From NCBI RefSeq assembly GCF_035222375.1, contig NC_085887.1:2021501-2085500 (forward strand): a stretch of DNA of 64,000 nucleotides, written 5' to 3'. The notes under the pieces are model-generated. The model was not told the DNA's origin, ran no database searches, and saw only the letters and a list, made by a program, of their open reading frames with translations. The number at the start of each line of letters is the position of its first letter. Position 1 is the first letter of the stretch. A program made the position numbers and the translations under genes. Below, one piece after another: positions 54,646 through 64,000 of this stretch. Origin of the DNA: Podospora pseudocomata. Lineage: Eukaryota; Ascomycota; Sordariomycetes; Sordariales; Podosporaceae.

Positions 54646-54763
54646 AACATACAACACCAGGATTCCCAAGTGGTCACCCACCTGAGTACTGATCTGGTGA
54701 TCATGTAGCTAACCTGCGTGGATAGGAGACTGCGGAAAGGGTATATTGTTGACATCGGAATGT
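54646..54763 (-). pseudogene. 5S rRNA-like relic
   Basis: Read on the minus strand, the 3' half contains AGTACTCAGGTGGGTGACCA and GGGAATCCTGGTGTTGTATG, which match the 3' region of fungal 5S rRNA closely. The distance from a 5' ACATTCCGAT to the end is about 118 nt, as in 5S. The 5' half is poorly conserved and terminal pairing is imperfect. In related fungi such as Neurospora, 5S genes are dispersed singly and pseudogenes are common. It marks the start of the decayed right-hand region. Confidence 0.6.
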
Positions 54764-55082
54764 GGAAGAACTTGTGCCGCCAAGTAGCTCTTTAACGGAC
54801 AGGATAGGCCCGTTTTCTACCGTTCTGGACCAAATGATATAAACACCAAGGAGTTGATGTGATGTGGTTGCGCCAACAGGTCCCCAACTGTCATATTGCA
54901 CACGTGTATAATAATTTATGCAAACGGAAACGACAGTGACCTATATCCTTAAGTGAACCGCCCAGGGCGTGCACGCCATAGGTACACTGCAATAAACCTT
55001 CCACCAACGGCGTTGTCACCATGTGCCTGAAACTTATCTGCACGAGGTGGATGATGGGTCACTGAAGCTCCAAGTACTATAT
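54764..55082. other. Non-coding sequence between the 5S relic and the FHA kinase relic
   Basis: This 319-bp stretch has nothing recognisable. Confidence 0.5.
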
Positions 55083-56571
55083 TCAAGTGCCCCAAAATGT
55101 TAAATAGAAAATACCTAAAACAGATGATGGTTGGTTCCATCCGAAGATCCGAATGCCATTAGAACGGCTTTTAATGAGGTAGTCTTTTTTGGTAAGGTGC
55201 TTGCTTACGAGCTGGTCTGGCAGCCACCAGATTCCGTGCGGTTCTATTTTTTTTGGTTGGCCCAGAACAGAAGCGCGAGGCTTCTGAATGTGTCGAGCCA
55301 CGTTAGTAGGACGGGCTTCAGTCGAGGCATTGGCCAGTCTTACTGGGCAGATAGCCGGGACTTCATTTCGTGGAGTGGTGAGTCCTGCTCCGTCGAAGCA
55401 CTTGACAAGCATCTGCGCTGCAGAAGCACGTCCGTCCGGGTCGACCCTCGCCATTTCTTGAATAGTGTCTACAGGTGAGCCTGCCGCCGCCGCCGAGACT
55501 GCGTAATGAAGATCCTTTAGGGACCTGAACTGTTGTGACTTTTGACGGAATCCATTGACATCCAGCGTCCACAGCATTGTGACGAACAGTGCCCAGATGT
55601 CTATCTTTTGCGTCTGGACCTCCCCTTTAAGAACCTCAGGTGCCATATAAAGCGGGCTGCCGGCGAAAGTGGCGGCGTGAATAGCACGATTACAAACTGG
55701 GATTCTTCCCAGCCTTGTGACGTGATGTAATCGACGATATGTGGCTGGCATTACATTAGTCTAGCGTATGATGGACCGTGGAATGGATACATACGTGGCT
55801 GAATTCGGAAAGAATCTTAACTTCTCGTTTTAAGTGCTTCCGTTGGTTCTTTTCCGATGGTTGTCGCAATATTTTGACAGCTATGAACTTGCCCGAGTCC
55901 ATATCGATGGCCTTGTGTATGGTTCCGAATTGTCTAACCCCGAGCTCCGTTATTTTTTTATACCGCATTCTTAGTTTCTACAGCCCGGGTGTATGGGGTC
56001 TTGTCTCTATTTGAGATGGTAAGACGGTCTTTGACATGTCTACGGTCCGAGCGAGCCGGGGGTTTTCCGTATAATTTTGCGTCTCTCGACGTCTGACCCT
56101 TTCCATTGTCTGTGCATGATCTTGATGCTATTTTAGCTCGAACAGGACGAGATTTTGTTTGGTGCTACCCATCCTAACTATATCATTGAGGCCTTCTTGT
56201 ATAACGACTTTTCGAAGGAGTCCGTGCTGGAATGGGATAGTATTCTTGCCGAAAACCTGTGTCATTTGAGCATGTGATCTGTCGCATAGTATAATCACGT
56301 TCGTTTCAGAGTCGATCTCAAAAGAGCATTGGGACTTCGAGATGCTGGAACCTTCTACAAAGATATCAGTCTTCTCCCCCCGGCCTAGGATCGCAAGTGT
56401 GCCGCATAACTGGGATCAGGTGTGGCCGATATCGAGAGCAAGTGTGCCGTCGTTCAGTGTCGAGACGAGGTGGTTGTTACAGGGATGTACAACTACTTTT
56501 TTCGCCCGCTCGTTGACAGGCTTGAGAGAAAACAACGCGTGAGGATATGATTCAGGACATGGGCGAGACAT
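55083..56571 (-). pseudogene. Broken FHA-domain protein kinase
   Basis: The minus strand from the ATG at 56571 reads in one frame through an FHA domain (LAILGRGEKTDIFVEGSSIS, NVIILCDRSHAQMTQVFG) and into a kinase N-lobe beginning at MRYKKITELG, with glycine loop and IAVKIL lysine. Three in-frame stops interrupt it: TGA at 56418-56416, TAG at 56130-56128 and TAG at 55980-55978. The kinase C-lobe follows in another frame: GSPLYMAPEVLKG (APE motif), IDIWAL, and a C-terminal tail to 55083. The catalytic loop (HRD) and DFG are missing, so a stretch of about 90 codons is deleted. The arrangement recalls Rad53/Cds1-like FHA kinases or the FHA kinases spread in accessory regions of Sordariales; which one cannot be said. 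Confidence 0.65.
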
Positions 56572-56913
56572 ATCTTAGGAAATTAATCGGGCAGTGAAGT
56601 ATCGTTGGGAAAAGGGGTTTGGGGCCCACGGCAGGTTAATAAAGTCATGACTTTGGGCTGCTTCAGGTCGCTGGTGGTTGAGGTCTCGATTTTTTGGGGG
56701 AAGGTTAGAGAGCTAACCATACACCACCGCACTGTGTCGCACCCGCAAGTGCGCCAAACCAATGGGTTCTGTGCCTATGTATGGGTGTACCCACTAGACG
56801 GTGGCCCACCCCCCACGGCTAAGTCTTTTTTTCTCGAGGACTTCTCAATGATGGCTTGTTGCTAGCTTCGGAATCTCGACATTTTACTCTCGCTGAGACA
56901 ACCGACAGACATC
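56572..56913. other. Divergent upstream region of the FHA kinase relic and the GIW-motif gene
   Basis: This 342-bp stretch has an 86-codon frame at 56605-56865 without recognisable features. It is probably promoter sequence. Confidence 0.4.
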
Positions 56914-57405
56914 ATGGCCGATTGCATCCGAGGTAATAGTGTGTCTGTAGTGAAAGCAGCTCTGGCAGCACTTGTCGATGATCCCGAGCAACTCGATCGT
57001 ACAAGGAAACGCTTCATGGCTTCTCCGCCATCAGACGCGCTCCAGTCGCATGACTCCACCCGATCCGAGAGCCCTGATGCTCCTAACGAGGAACAACAAC
57101 GTCGCGATAAACGTCAACTGCAGTTGCTCGAAAGGACTGCTTCGCTTCCTGACAAGCAACTAAGTGACCAGGTTTTTGAAGAGGAGAAGCGGATTATCGA
57201 AACTGTTGAACATCAAAAACTTCACGCGCCGGTTAGTACAAGCCATTACAAACTTACGAAAGAAGCTGTCAGAAAGAGGTGGGTTAAGCAGGGAATTTGG
57301 AACAACAAGTGGAATGATATGGCTCAGGGACGGTGGAAACATGAAGAACCATTGGATCTTTCAATTGAACCCGAAGCCCGAGCCGAAGAACAGGCCAAAA
57401 CCTGA
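56914..57405 (+). CDS. Unknown protein with GIW...WKHE motif
   Basis: A single exon encodes 163 residues. The middle is charged and probably helical, with RDKRQLQLLERTASLPDKQL and an acidic stretch. Near residue 125 it carries WVKQGIWNNKWNDMAQG followed by RWKHEEPLD. The same pattern occurs on the opposite strand 300-400 bp away (57530-58033). No known domain is recognised. The start at 56914 has no competing upstream ATG in frame. The gene is intact although both neighbours are broken. Confidence 0.5.
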   Translation: MADCIRGNSVSVVKAALAALVDDPEQLDRTRKRFMASPPSDALQSHDSTRSESPDAPNEEQQRRDKRQLQLLERTASLPDKQLSDQVFEEEKRIIETVEHQKLHAPVSTSHYKLTKEAVRKRWVKQGIWNNKWNDMAQGRWKHEEPLDLSIEPEARAEEQAKT

Positions 57406-57529
57406 CCTCTTCTCGCAGAGGAAGGCTGAACAAACACCGGGGCGACAAACGAGTGACGAAGAGATACGATGGGCCGTTGAACGACGGGACTATAGGGGAG
57501 CGCGAACGCGATGCAATACGCCCATTTCA

Positions 57530-58033
57530 TCAGTTTATGTACCAAATATCAAAGGAGCGCGAGCGAGTCTTACATAAGTTAGAAGTTAGAGAAGTTGCTA
57601 CGTCGGTCCCTCCCGATGTCAACACAAGGGCCTTGCCGTTCGCCAGCCCGGGGGCCAAAGGCTGGTGCTCGAAAAGGGATGTATTTCTATCCGCACCACG
57701 ACTGTCATCCTCAAGGGGATCCACGTGGGTAGGGGCGGAACCATCGTCAAGAACCCCCTCCTCTAGAGGCCGCTCGTGCTTCCAGGATATTCCAGGTAGC
57801 ATATCCCATGTCGTGTCCCAAATGCCCCTCTTAGTCCAGATCTCTTTGACTGTCTCGTAGGTACAGCAATCTCTCTCCACACCACACCCAGCGCATCGTA
57901 ACTGAAAACAGGCCGTCCACTCCTTAATAACGCAGGGCCTAAGACGGGGTAAGGGAAACAAATGCTCTGGGGCCGAGCAGGCTACAGTGACGGAGAAATC
58001 TCTTAGACCCGTCAGCCCGTCAAAGGTGTCCAA
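57530..58033 (-). pseudogene. Fragment of a GIW...WKHE-motif protein
   Basis: An open frame of 167 codons on the minus strand has no ATG at its start (it begins at TTG). It contains IWTKRGIWDTTWDMLPGIS followed by WKHERPLEE, the same motif as the gene at 56914-57405. Ahead of it lie several cysteines (CFQLRCAGCGVERDCC) with a zinc-ribbon-like look that the plus-strand gene lacks. It is either a 5'-truncated relic or a gene with an upstream exon not recognised here. Confidence 0.5.
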
Positions 58034-58378
58034 AAAACGACGTATGCATAGGAAATAATGCGTAAGATAGAGTAGATGATAGTTATCCTAACCATACTGT
58101 TGATATTTAGTTTACATGTCTTTATCTGGGCAGGAACAATGGTAGGAAGGTATATGTGTTTATCCGCGATTCCTCCCTCATTCGCTCTAGTTGGAACATC
58201 ATTCCTGTACATATAAGACTTTTATAGAGATAGGAACCTTAACCGCTATGCTAAGGCTCCGGAGGCGCTCCACGATTGGTCGACAACATTGGATCCCAGG
58301 CGTTCACAGCCATCCATCACTCCATCTCAAGACCTTCTTGCCAGACACATAACCAGGACCTCACTCTCCCCCGTTCTC

Positions 58379-59642
58379 ATGCCATGGCCCACACTCGAGC
58401 CCAGAAGGCGCTTTTATCGCCGGCATCAAATAACCAAGGTGCTTTATTCTTTGCAGTGCCAAAGGATCTTTTTGACACTTGCAGGAAATCGACCCAGGGG
58501 CATCCGGCCGCCTAAAGGTAGCTCTCGAAAGTGCGCAACCAGGCGCGCCGAGCACAACCGCCCGCATCCAACCACGCCATCTCTACAAGTACGATTTCTC
58601 TGATTTATATAATATGGCTTACAAGCTAAGTTGGGCACAGGATTCACAGGATCCACCGGCGTCTGCCCAGAGCAGAGGCCGCAAGCGCAAGCAATCAGAG
58701 GAAAAGAGCGCGCCATACCGGGACCAGCGTTATAAGACCCTGCTCGAGGTCAAAGACAGCTACATGATTGAAGCTTCATTAGATTTAGCCAGCGCCAGCA
58801 AGGCTCTTTGTCGGTCTCTCCTGGAGAAAACGCAGCCAGTCCCCGGCGATACACTCTTCCGCAATGATATCTTTAAAACGATATGCGAGAATATACATAA
58901 TAAAAATGAGGCGCGAGTTATTTTAGACATCCACCGGCTTATTGTTCCTTCAGCTGAAATTCTTGCAGCATTTGGTGCAAAACACCTTAACATCCTAACA
59001 GAGAGCGTTAACGAAGGGTGGAATAGCTCGATCTCTTTCACTAACACCCGTCCACAGCCTGATTATTCCGTTGGGTTTAAACGAAATGCATTTACTAAAG
59101 ACCAGCTCGCTAAGCTATCGCCATTCATTAGCAATTTTATCGCTGGAGATCAGTCTTTCTTCATGGCTACATACTGTATGTACTTCCCGTTCCTAACCTG
59201 GGAGGTGAAATGCGGCGCCGGGACACTTGATATTGCAGACCAGCAGAACGCCCACAGCATGACCTTTGCGGTACGTGGGATTGTCGAGCTTTTCCGTATT
59301 TCTACGGCCACTACCCAGTAATAACTGGGGAAGACATCAGCTACTACCGGCATCTCATATGTGTTTTTAGCTTTATCGAGCTTGACGGAAAGGACAAATG
59401 GACGGCATATCAGTTTACAAGGAACCTCTACGACATATGGGTGCCTAAACATTTCGAGAACATCTGCTCTGCCATCGATCAGTTGCCGTCAAATTTGGAC
59501 TTTGATGTCCCCACCACTTTCTGAGGCGACCGGGCTTTCCCAGGATTTCAGCCAGTCGAGTACCGCCGAGCAGCAAGCGGCCATTCCAGACACTTCATTT
59601 AGTGGGGCAAAGAGGAGGAAAGGCCAGCAGTTGGCAGGCTGA
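58379..59642 (+). pseudogene. Broken DUF7924-type gene
   Basis: The frame from 58479 (no ATG until 58613) encodes about 270 residues, with PYRDQRYKTLLEVKDSYM, RPQPDYSVGFKR and FFMATYCMYFPFLTWEVKCG, which I recognise as a DUF7924-type fungal protein of unknown function, often repeated in accessory regions. It then shifts frame: HYPVITGEDISYYRH and DKWTAYQFTRNLYDIW continue from about 59295 in another frame after an apparent deletion. The C-terminal LSEATGLSQDF lies in a third frame. At least two frameshifts and a short deletion separate the parts. The ATG at 58379 (MAHTRAQKALL) lies in a frame that does not join the downstream one. Confidence 0.6.
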
Positions 59643-59729
59643 TAATTAGGAATTCCATTCTATAATGTATTTAATGCGTGACTGCCGGCCCTGTTGCGTT
59701 TAAAAGAGTAGAAATTGGCTGCCTCGCCC

Positions 59730-61420
59730 TTATCCTTCTTCCCAACTCCCTTTTCCCCTCCACCGCTCCTTTTCCACCGCTCCTCCCTGTCCCCCCTCGT
59801 CACCCTCGTCACCCTCGTCACCCTCGTCACCCTCGTCGTCATCAACGCTGAACTCATGAATCGACGAGTTATACCGTAGCCATTTTCTCGAACTGGCAAT
59901 CTTGTGTCCCAGCCACAATACGCGCTCCTTGCGCTCCTCGGCCGTGAAAGGAAAGTCAACGTACTTCTCGTCATCGTCGATCTTCTCGTTCGAGAAGAAA
60001 GTATTAGGGGACACTCTGTCCGCCCATGTAAGTCCTCGCATGGCGTAGTCTTCGGGCAATGGCCTCTGAAACTCAGTTCTAGGCAGAGCGCTTTCTTCAA
60101 TGCGACTATAGTTTTTATAAAAGCCAAGCAATGCATTCATCATCGACACAGTGCGTTTCTAAGGGAATTATTATGCCACATAACAAATAGCTTCTGGATA
60201 GAACGTAACGTGATAAACAAAAACGAGAGTAACGTAAAGAAATAAAATAAAAACGCTAGGGTTATTATCCCGGCGTAGAACAATATCATAAGTTTTACAA
60301 AAGAGCTTAAGGATGTTAACAAACTCTTCAGGGGCGGGAGAGTCGATTTCGCTTCCCTACATTAGCTAATTTCAGGCTTCATCGTCGTCCCAGCAGGGCT
60401 GCTTCATAGCTTTCGCAATCGGGCTTACTTCACTACTATAGCCTACTAAGCTGCAGTAGTTTGCAATACCCATATAATATCTAGGCTCGAGCCACTTAAG
60501 ACCTGATTGAGTAATATAGCCGTTTAGGGACTGGAGGAAGTCATCCATAGCTAAAGGCAAATTATCCATCTACTTACCACTGAAAAAGAGAGTATAAACA
60601 CTAACGAATTCAAACTCGGCGACTAAGAGTTTGGAATAAAATGAATAGGGCTTTAAAGCCATAATCGGGCCGAACAGAGTCAATATACTCTCGCGAGCAG
60701 GGCCGAAAGAAATTGGGACGCAAAGGGACTTCATGTAATGATAAAGCTACTAAAGGGCATTAGGAGCGGGCTAGAATAGCCAAATGGTAATATAACCGCC
60801 CAGTCGTTGGAGCCTTATTAGAGACCTTGGAACACCAATGACGGCCTACAGGAGTCCAGTGCTCTCTGTCCCAAATATCGTCCTCTTCGATAGCCATTCT
60901 ATAACGCCCAAGGTCGCCGAGACACTCTACCCAAGGTATCCTCAAAAGCCGGCACAGCCTCGTAGAGAAGCGCCATCATTAAATACGCAAGGTAAATAAA
61001 CATCAACATATGCTCCAAGCTTACCGGGAGCCGATCATTTTGCGAGTTGTGACCACTATCAACCTCTATGCATTTGCTCTCCACCCTGACCAGGCCAGCG
61101 TAGATTCCTTTCACTTCAGCAACCAGCTGGTCGTGGGAGATTGGTCCAGTGTCTGGTTGCTTGATGAGTCCAGTTTTTTTGCACGGGAGCTCCGAGATGT
61201 TGAAGGTGGTCGGCGGTGGGAAGTGGGGGCTGGTGTAGAGGAAACCCGTGAAACATGTTGTCGAGATACCGCGAGTCTTGGATCTCTTCGGAGGGGAGCT
61301 GGGTCGTTCAGATAACTGTGTGGAGGATAGTACGGCGTCTGGCCCGGCTCTGGGTTAATTAATGTGAGCGAGCACGTAGTGGGTACTGCAGAGGTACATA
61401 CCGTTCATTTGAAGTGACAT
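59730..61420 (-). pseudogene. Mutated EST1/SMG7-like gene
   Basis: On the minus strand, from an ATG at 61420 with a possible first intron, the sequence reads through pieces in several frames: HDQLVAEVKGIYAGLVRVES near 61120, SLEHMLMFIYLAYLMMALLY near 61020, then in the next frame VECLGDLGRYRMAIEEDDIW and TTGRLYYHLAILARS (60945-60760). The last two match the EST1 DNA/RNA-binding domain (TPR-like, PF10373 type). Downstream pieces to 59730 include ARESILTLFGPIMALKPYSF and WLGHKIASSRKWLRY. Frameshifts and in-frame stops interrupt it, including two adjacent TAG where Gln (CAG) would fit. The N-terminal part also appears to lack a stretch. It looks like a RIP-damaged extra copy. Confidence 0.6.
59796..59840. 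repeat. 9-bp tandem repeat (GTCACCCTC)n
   Basis: About five 9-bp units lie at 59796-59840. On the minus strand they encode a DEG-repeat (DEGDEGDEGDEG) near the C-terminus of the EST1-like relic. Confidence 0.85.
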
Positions 61421-63423
61421 CTTTCTTTGCTGATCGCCGAAGATGTGTAAAATCCATTAAATGGTGCGATAGTGGGGCGAAAGAAAATATGGAAAATCAA
61501 AGATATTATTGACGTAAATATAGGCTTAGCATATTAACACAACAGCATATGCAAAGGAGCTTTGAGTTGTTGGAGTTTTTGACCAGGCTTCAGTGCCCCC
61601 AACCACCATGGCGATGTAAACAGCTTCCTAAAGCGGCAACTTCTGGACGCCTTATGGTTCGCATAAGTCGCTCGCAGAGTAGCCGCATTTTTGGCACCGT
61701 GGGGAAGGTCCTATCTCTGGGTCTACCTTCGGAGGCGTAAGATGGGAGAATAACTTCACCTATCCGATGCAAGCGGCATCCTCATCTCTTGACAAGCCAG
61801 CTAAAAGCGTTTCGCTATCCCTAGGACAGGCCTGTCTCCGAACAAGAGCAGAAGATTGTTGAAACGGCAAACTGGACAACACCACTAGGCTGCCCCTAGA
61901 GACGCAAACCCCGACCATCCAGTCATCTCCTTGCCCTTTTCTTTTTTTGCAGACAGCGATGCCATCCACATCTAACCAAGTGACTGAGATGACAGCAGTG
62001 CCACCCTGCCCTGTTTGAATTTCCTGACTCACATCACCATGCACAAAAGTCTACATGATTTCAAGTGTTTCTTTTGCAGCCGGGCCTGGCTAGCTAGCGG
62101 TGATTAGTCTCCTACTATCTACTGGCCCGGGGCAAAAATGCTGATGAATTCTCTAAGATATGCAAGACCCCAGCGGATGCGACATGGACGCCACTGCAAT
62201 CCGGGGAGCAGATCTCTGTCATGACCGTGGCCCTCTATCGTGCCTGCGGCAAATGGGGCTAATGCGGTGAAAATCATATCTGGGATGAGGTCGCTGAACT
62301 CAATCTTTTTCGCGAGGTTAAAAACCCTTGTGTTGGGCTTCCAACCACACACCATCAAACTTCGCTGCAGCCGCGCCAGCCAGGTTGCAGCCATATATAG
62401 GCCCTAGCATCATTAACGTAAATTTCTGTCCACCTTGCAGAGCCCCATGATTGGCTTATTTTGATGCAGTGATTCAGAGTCCAATCATACCGCTTCGTCT
62501 TTCTCACCTCTTTTTGCTATGCTGGCCTGCATCCTGGCCTACATTTTGCTTTCCTGGCCTACTTGCCATGCTCGCCAGGTGCGTGGTGGGTCTAGCTGTC
62601 CTGGTTGTCCAGGTCTTCTATGTTAGCGCTCTTGTTCCACATTAGCCACAACGTCCGGTCGGACAGCAAACCTGAAGCCTGGGATCTTGGCCATGATGTG
62701 AAAATCTGTGGTTTGTTCGACAACTCTAAACGGAAGCCCCGAAACAAAGCTGAAATGCACCGTCAGTAAACATATCGGCCTCGCCGGTGAAAGCCGTAGG
62801 TTTATCTTTGTCTTCATTTATACCATCAATTGTAACAGCAAAGTTCGTTCACCTACATGCAGTAAGTACAAGTCAACAGCACCTAGTAAGAGCCATATTT
62901 AATAGGACAGCATTCCAGGTAAATTTTAGGCGTGAGCTAGTACAGAAATATGGGAGGAACAGTGCAGGCTCAACAAGAGGTGCAGAGATATAGGCGGAAG
63001 CTTCTAAAGGGCGAGATGGAGCAGGGCACTAATACAAAGGGAAGCTCGATTTCTGGTACAACCTGAAGTGGAAAGAGCTGCAAAGCTTCATATCAGAGAG
63101 ACTCCGCAGAGAAAAGTTCGGGCGGCCTGGTGGAGCCGTGTACTGCGTAAGATTGTTCGTGCTCAGCCAAAGGCAAAGGACGAATATAGACGGTATAATT
63201 AGGAGAATCAGTCATACGTTATGTTTTAATACTCCTTGAGGCTTCGATCCTTCAAACTGCAGTGATCGTCTCGATAAATCTATAGAGATCGATCACTATT
63301 TTCAATCTGAGTGGTAGAGAAGAATGCCGACGATGGTCCATTGACAGCGACACAATGCAGAAATGGTTCAAGTGCCTCCCTAATATTCTTCAATTGTTAT
63401 TGCAAGCTATCCAACTTTGTATT
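61421..63423. other. Gene-poor region with unassigned open frames
   Basis: This stretch of 2.0 kb has no recognised gene. A 91-codon minus-strand frame at 62119-62394 starts with ATG right after a TATATAT sequence (MAATWLARLQRSLMVCGWK), and a 64-codon frame at 62623-62817 contains FRVVEQTTDFHIMAKIPGFR; both are unassigned. The sequence at 63040-63210 reads as a short Lys/Arg-rich frame of unknown origin. No long terminal repeats are seen. Confidence 0.4.
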
Positions 63424-64000
63424 TTACTCTCGCTCTCCATTTACACTCAGATGATACGTACCCAGGTGGCGAAAGCCAAGGTCTGACGGTAGCGCTGTGG
63501 ATGGGACTGGCACTAGGAGCTCCCGTCGAGTCTCGGTAACCTGGGCAGAGGTTGTCGGCAGTGGTGGTGGTCCATAGCCGTTGTCGAGGGGCTCAGTGGA
63601 AGAAGATCTCGACGGAAGACTCTCGCGTACGGCTAGGGACCGGTGATATCGTGAAGACAGAACCACCCCCGCCCGCCTCACCATTTCAATCTTGCCTAGT
63701 TTCCAATTCATTGCCTCAGCGGCGCGCCACGGGACCTGCATTTCCTTTGCCCGTATGGTCCACATCTCGGATTTGAGCCTGAAGTTTGTAAGCGTTCTTT
63801 TGCCTTCAATACTCTATTAGTCAGAAAAAGGGGCCGGTAGTTACCTCTCGTATTTCCTTGCAAACGAATTCTTACGCTCTTCATCCCACCTAGGCTGCTC
63901 CAAATAGTTTTGGTAATGAAGACGGCAACTGACAGAGCTCCGTCCTGGAAGGAGCTTCGAGATATCGTCCCATTCATTCCCTTGGCCCCGGAGGTTGATA
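63424..64000 (-). CDS. Myb/SANT-like protein, C-terminal part (cut by window edge)
   Basis: The gene enters from beyond 64000 on the minus strand. Two exons are seen: 64000-63845 and 63778-63424, joined by a 66-nt intron (GTAACT donor, TTCAG acceptor) in matching phase. The first reads NLRGQGNEWDDISKLLPGRS and VSCRLHYQNYLEQPRWDEER, a Myb-like helix-turn-helix pattern with the spaced Trp residues. The second holds EMWTIRAKEMQVPWRAAEAM and MNWKLGKIEM, the next part of the same domain, then a Ser/Pro-rich tail ending at 63424. This type of Myb-like gene is common in filamentous fungi. The N-terminus is missing, so whether the gene is intact cannot be judged. Confidence 0.6.

Noticed and set aside
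62119-62394. 91-codon minus-strand frame after a TATATAT sequence
   Set aside because: The TATA-like sequence touches the ATG itself, too close to serve as its promoter, and the product is unrecognised.
54600-64000. LTR retroelement or other virus-like element in the decayed right-hand region
   Set aside because: No long terminal repeats, reverse transcriptase, integrase or capsid-like pieces were recognised; the relics seen are cellular-type genes.

Overview
The window is nuclear DNA of a filamentous ascomycete, most likely from the order Sordariales. The evidence is gene density of about one gene per 2-2.5 kb, many 50-70 nt introns with GTATGT/GTAAGT-type donors and CTAAC/CTGAC-type branch sites, Pezizomycotina-type genes (a Dsc3-like ubiquitin-ligase subunit, a Zn2Cys6 regulator, a SOG2 protein with leucine-rich repeats, a KDM4-type demethylase), a dispersed 5S-like locus, and an accessory end whose genes carry stop codons of the kind left by repeat-induced point mutation (RIP, CpA to TpA). 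All functional calls rest on reading the sequence and on remembered protein families; nothing was searched or aligned by computer.

Layout. From 0.5 to 17.4 kb lies a compact housekeeping block: a steroid 5-alpha-reductase-like enzyme, the WD40 protein Ski8, mitochondrial ribosomal protein bL32m, the septin Cdc10, an orphan OB-fold protein resembling the N-terminal domain of RPA70, the small subunit of DNA polymerase delta (Pol4/Cdm1 type), a queuosine salvage glycohydrolase, the SUMO E1 subunit Uba2, a FabG/CBR4-like reductase and a long-chain-base phosphate phosphatase. From 19.2 to 40.9 kb come a 1577-residue JmjN/JmjC/PHD demethylase, the exosome helicase Mtr4, the enoyl-CoA reductase Tsc13, a BLOC1S1-like protein, Sog2 of the RAM/NDR-kinase pathway, a short RecQ helicase and Dsc3. 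Between 40.9 and 42.5 kb is a gene-free stretch of decayed 21-bp and 33-bp tandem repeats, carried in two head-to-tail copies of a unit of about 620 bp. A Ras-like GTPase gene with one in-frame TAG, a kynurenine aminotransferase, a Zn2Cys6 transcription factor and the copper chaperone Atx1 follow up to 53.6 kb.

From about 54.6 kb to the right edge the character changes to an accessory, decayed region: a 5S rRNA-like relic, a broken FHA-domain protein kinase, two opposed members of a family of unknown function sharing a Gly-Ile-Trp...Trp-Lys-His-Glu motif (one intact, one a fragment), a broken DUF7924-type gene, a heavily mutated EST1/SMG7-like gene, and at the edge part of a Myb/SANT-like gene.

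Connections. Ski8 and Mtr4 both belong to 3'-5' RNA decay (cytoplasmic Ski complex and nuclear exosome). The Pol delta subunit and the RPA70N-like orphan lie next to each other and both have MBF/E2F-like boxes upstream, which suggests S-phase expression. Tsc13, the long-chain-base phosphatase and Dsc3 are ER or Golgi lipid-related membrane proteins. No operon-like structure is expected. Several pairs are divergent or convergent, and the stop codons of uba2 and the FabG-like gene lie only 36 nt apart.
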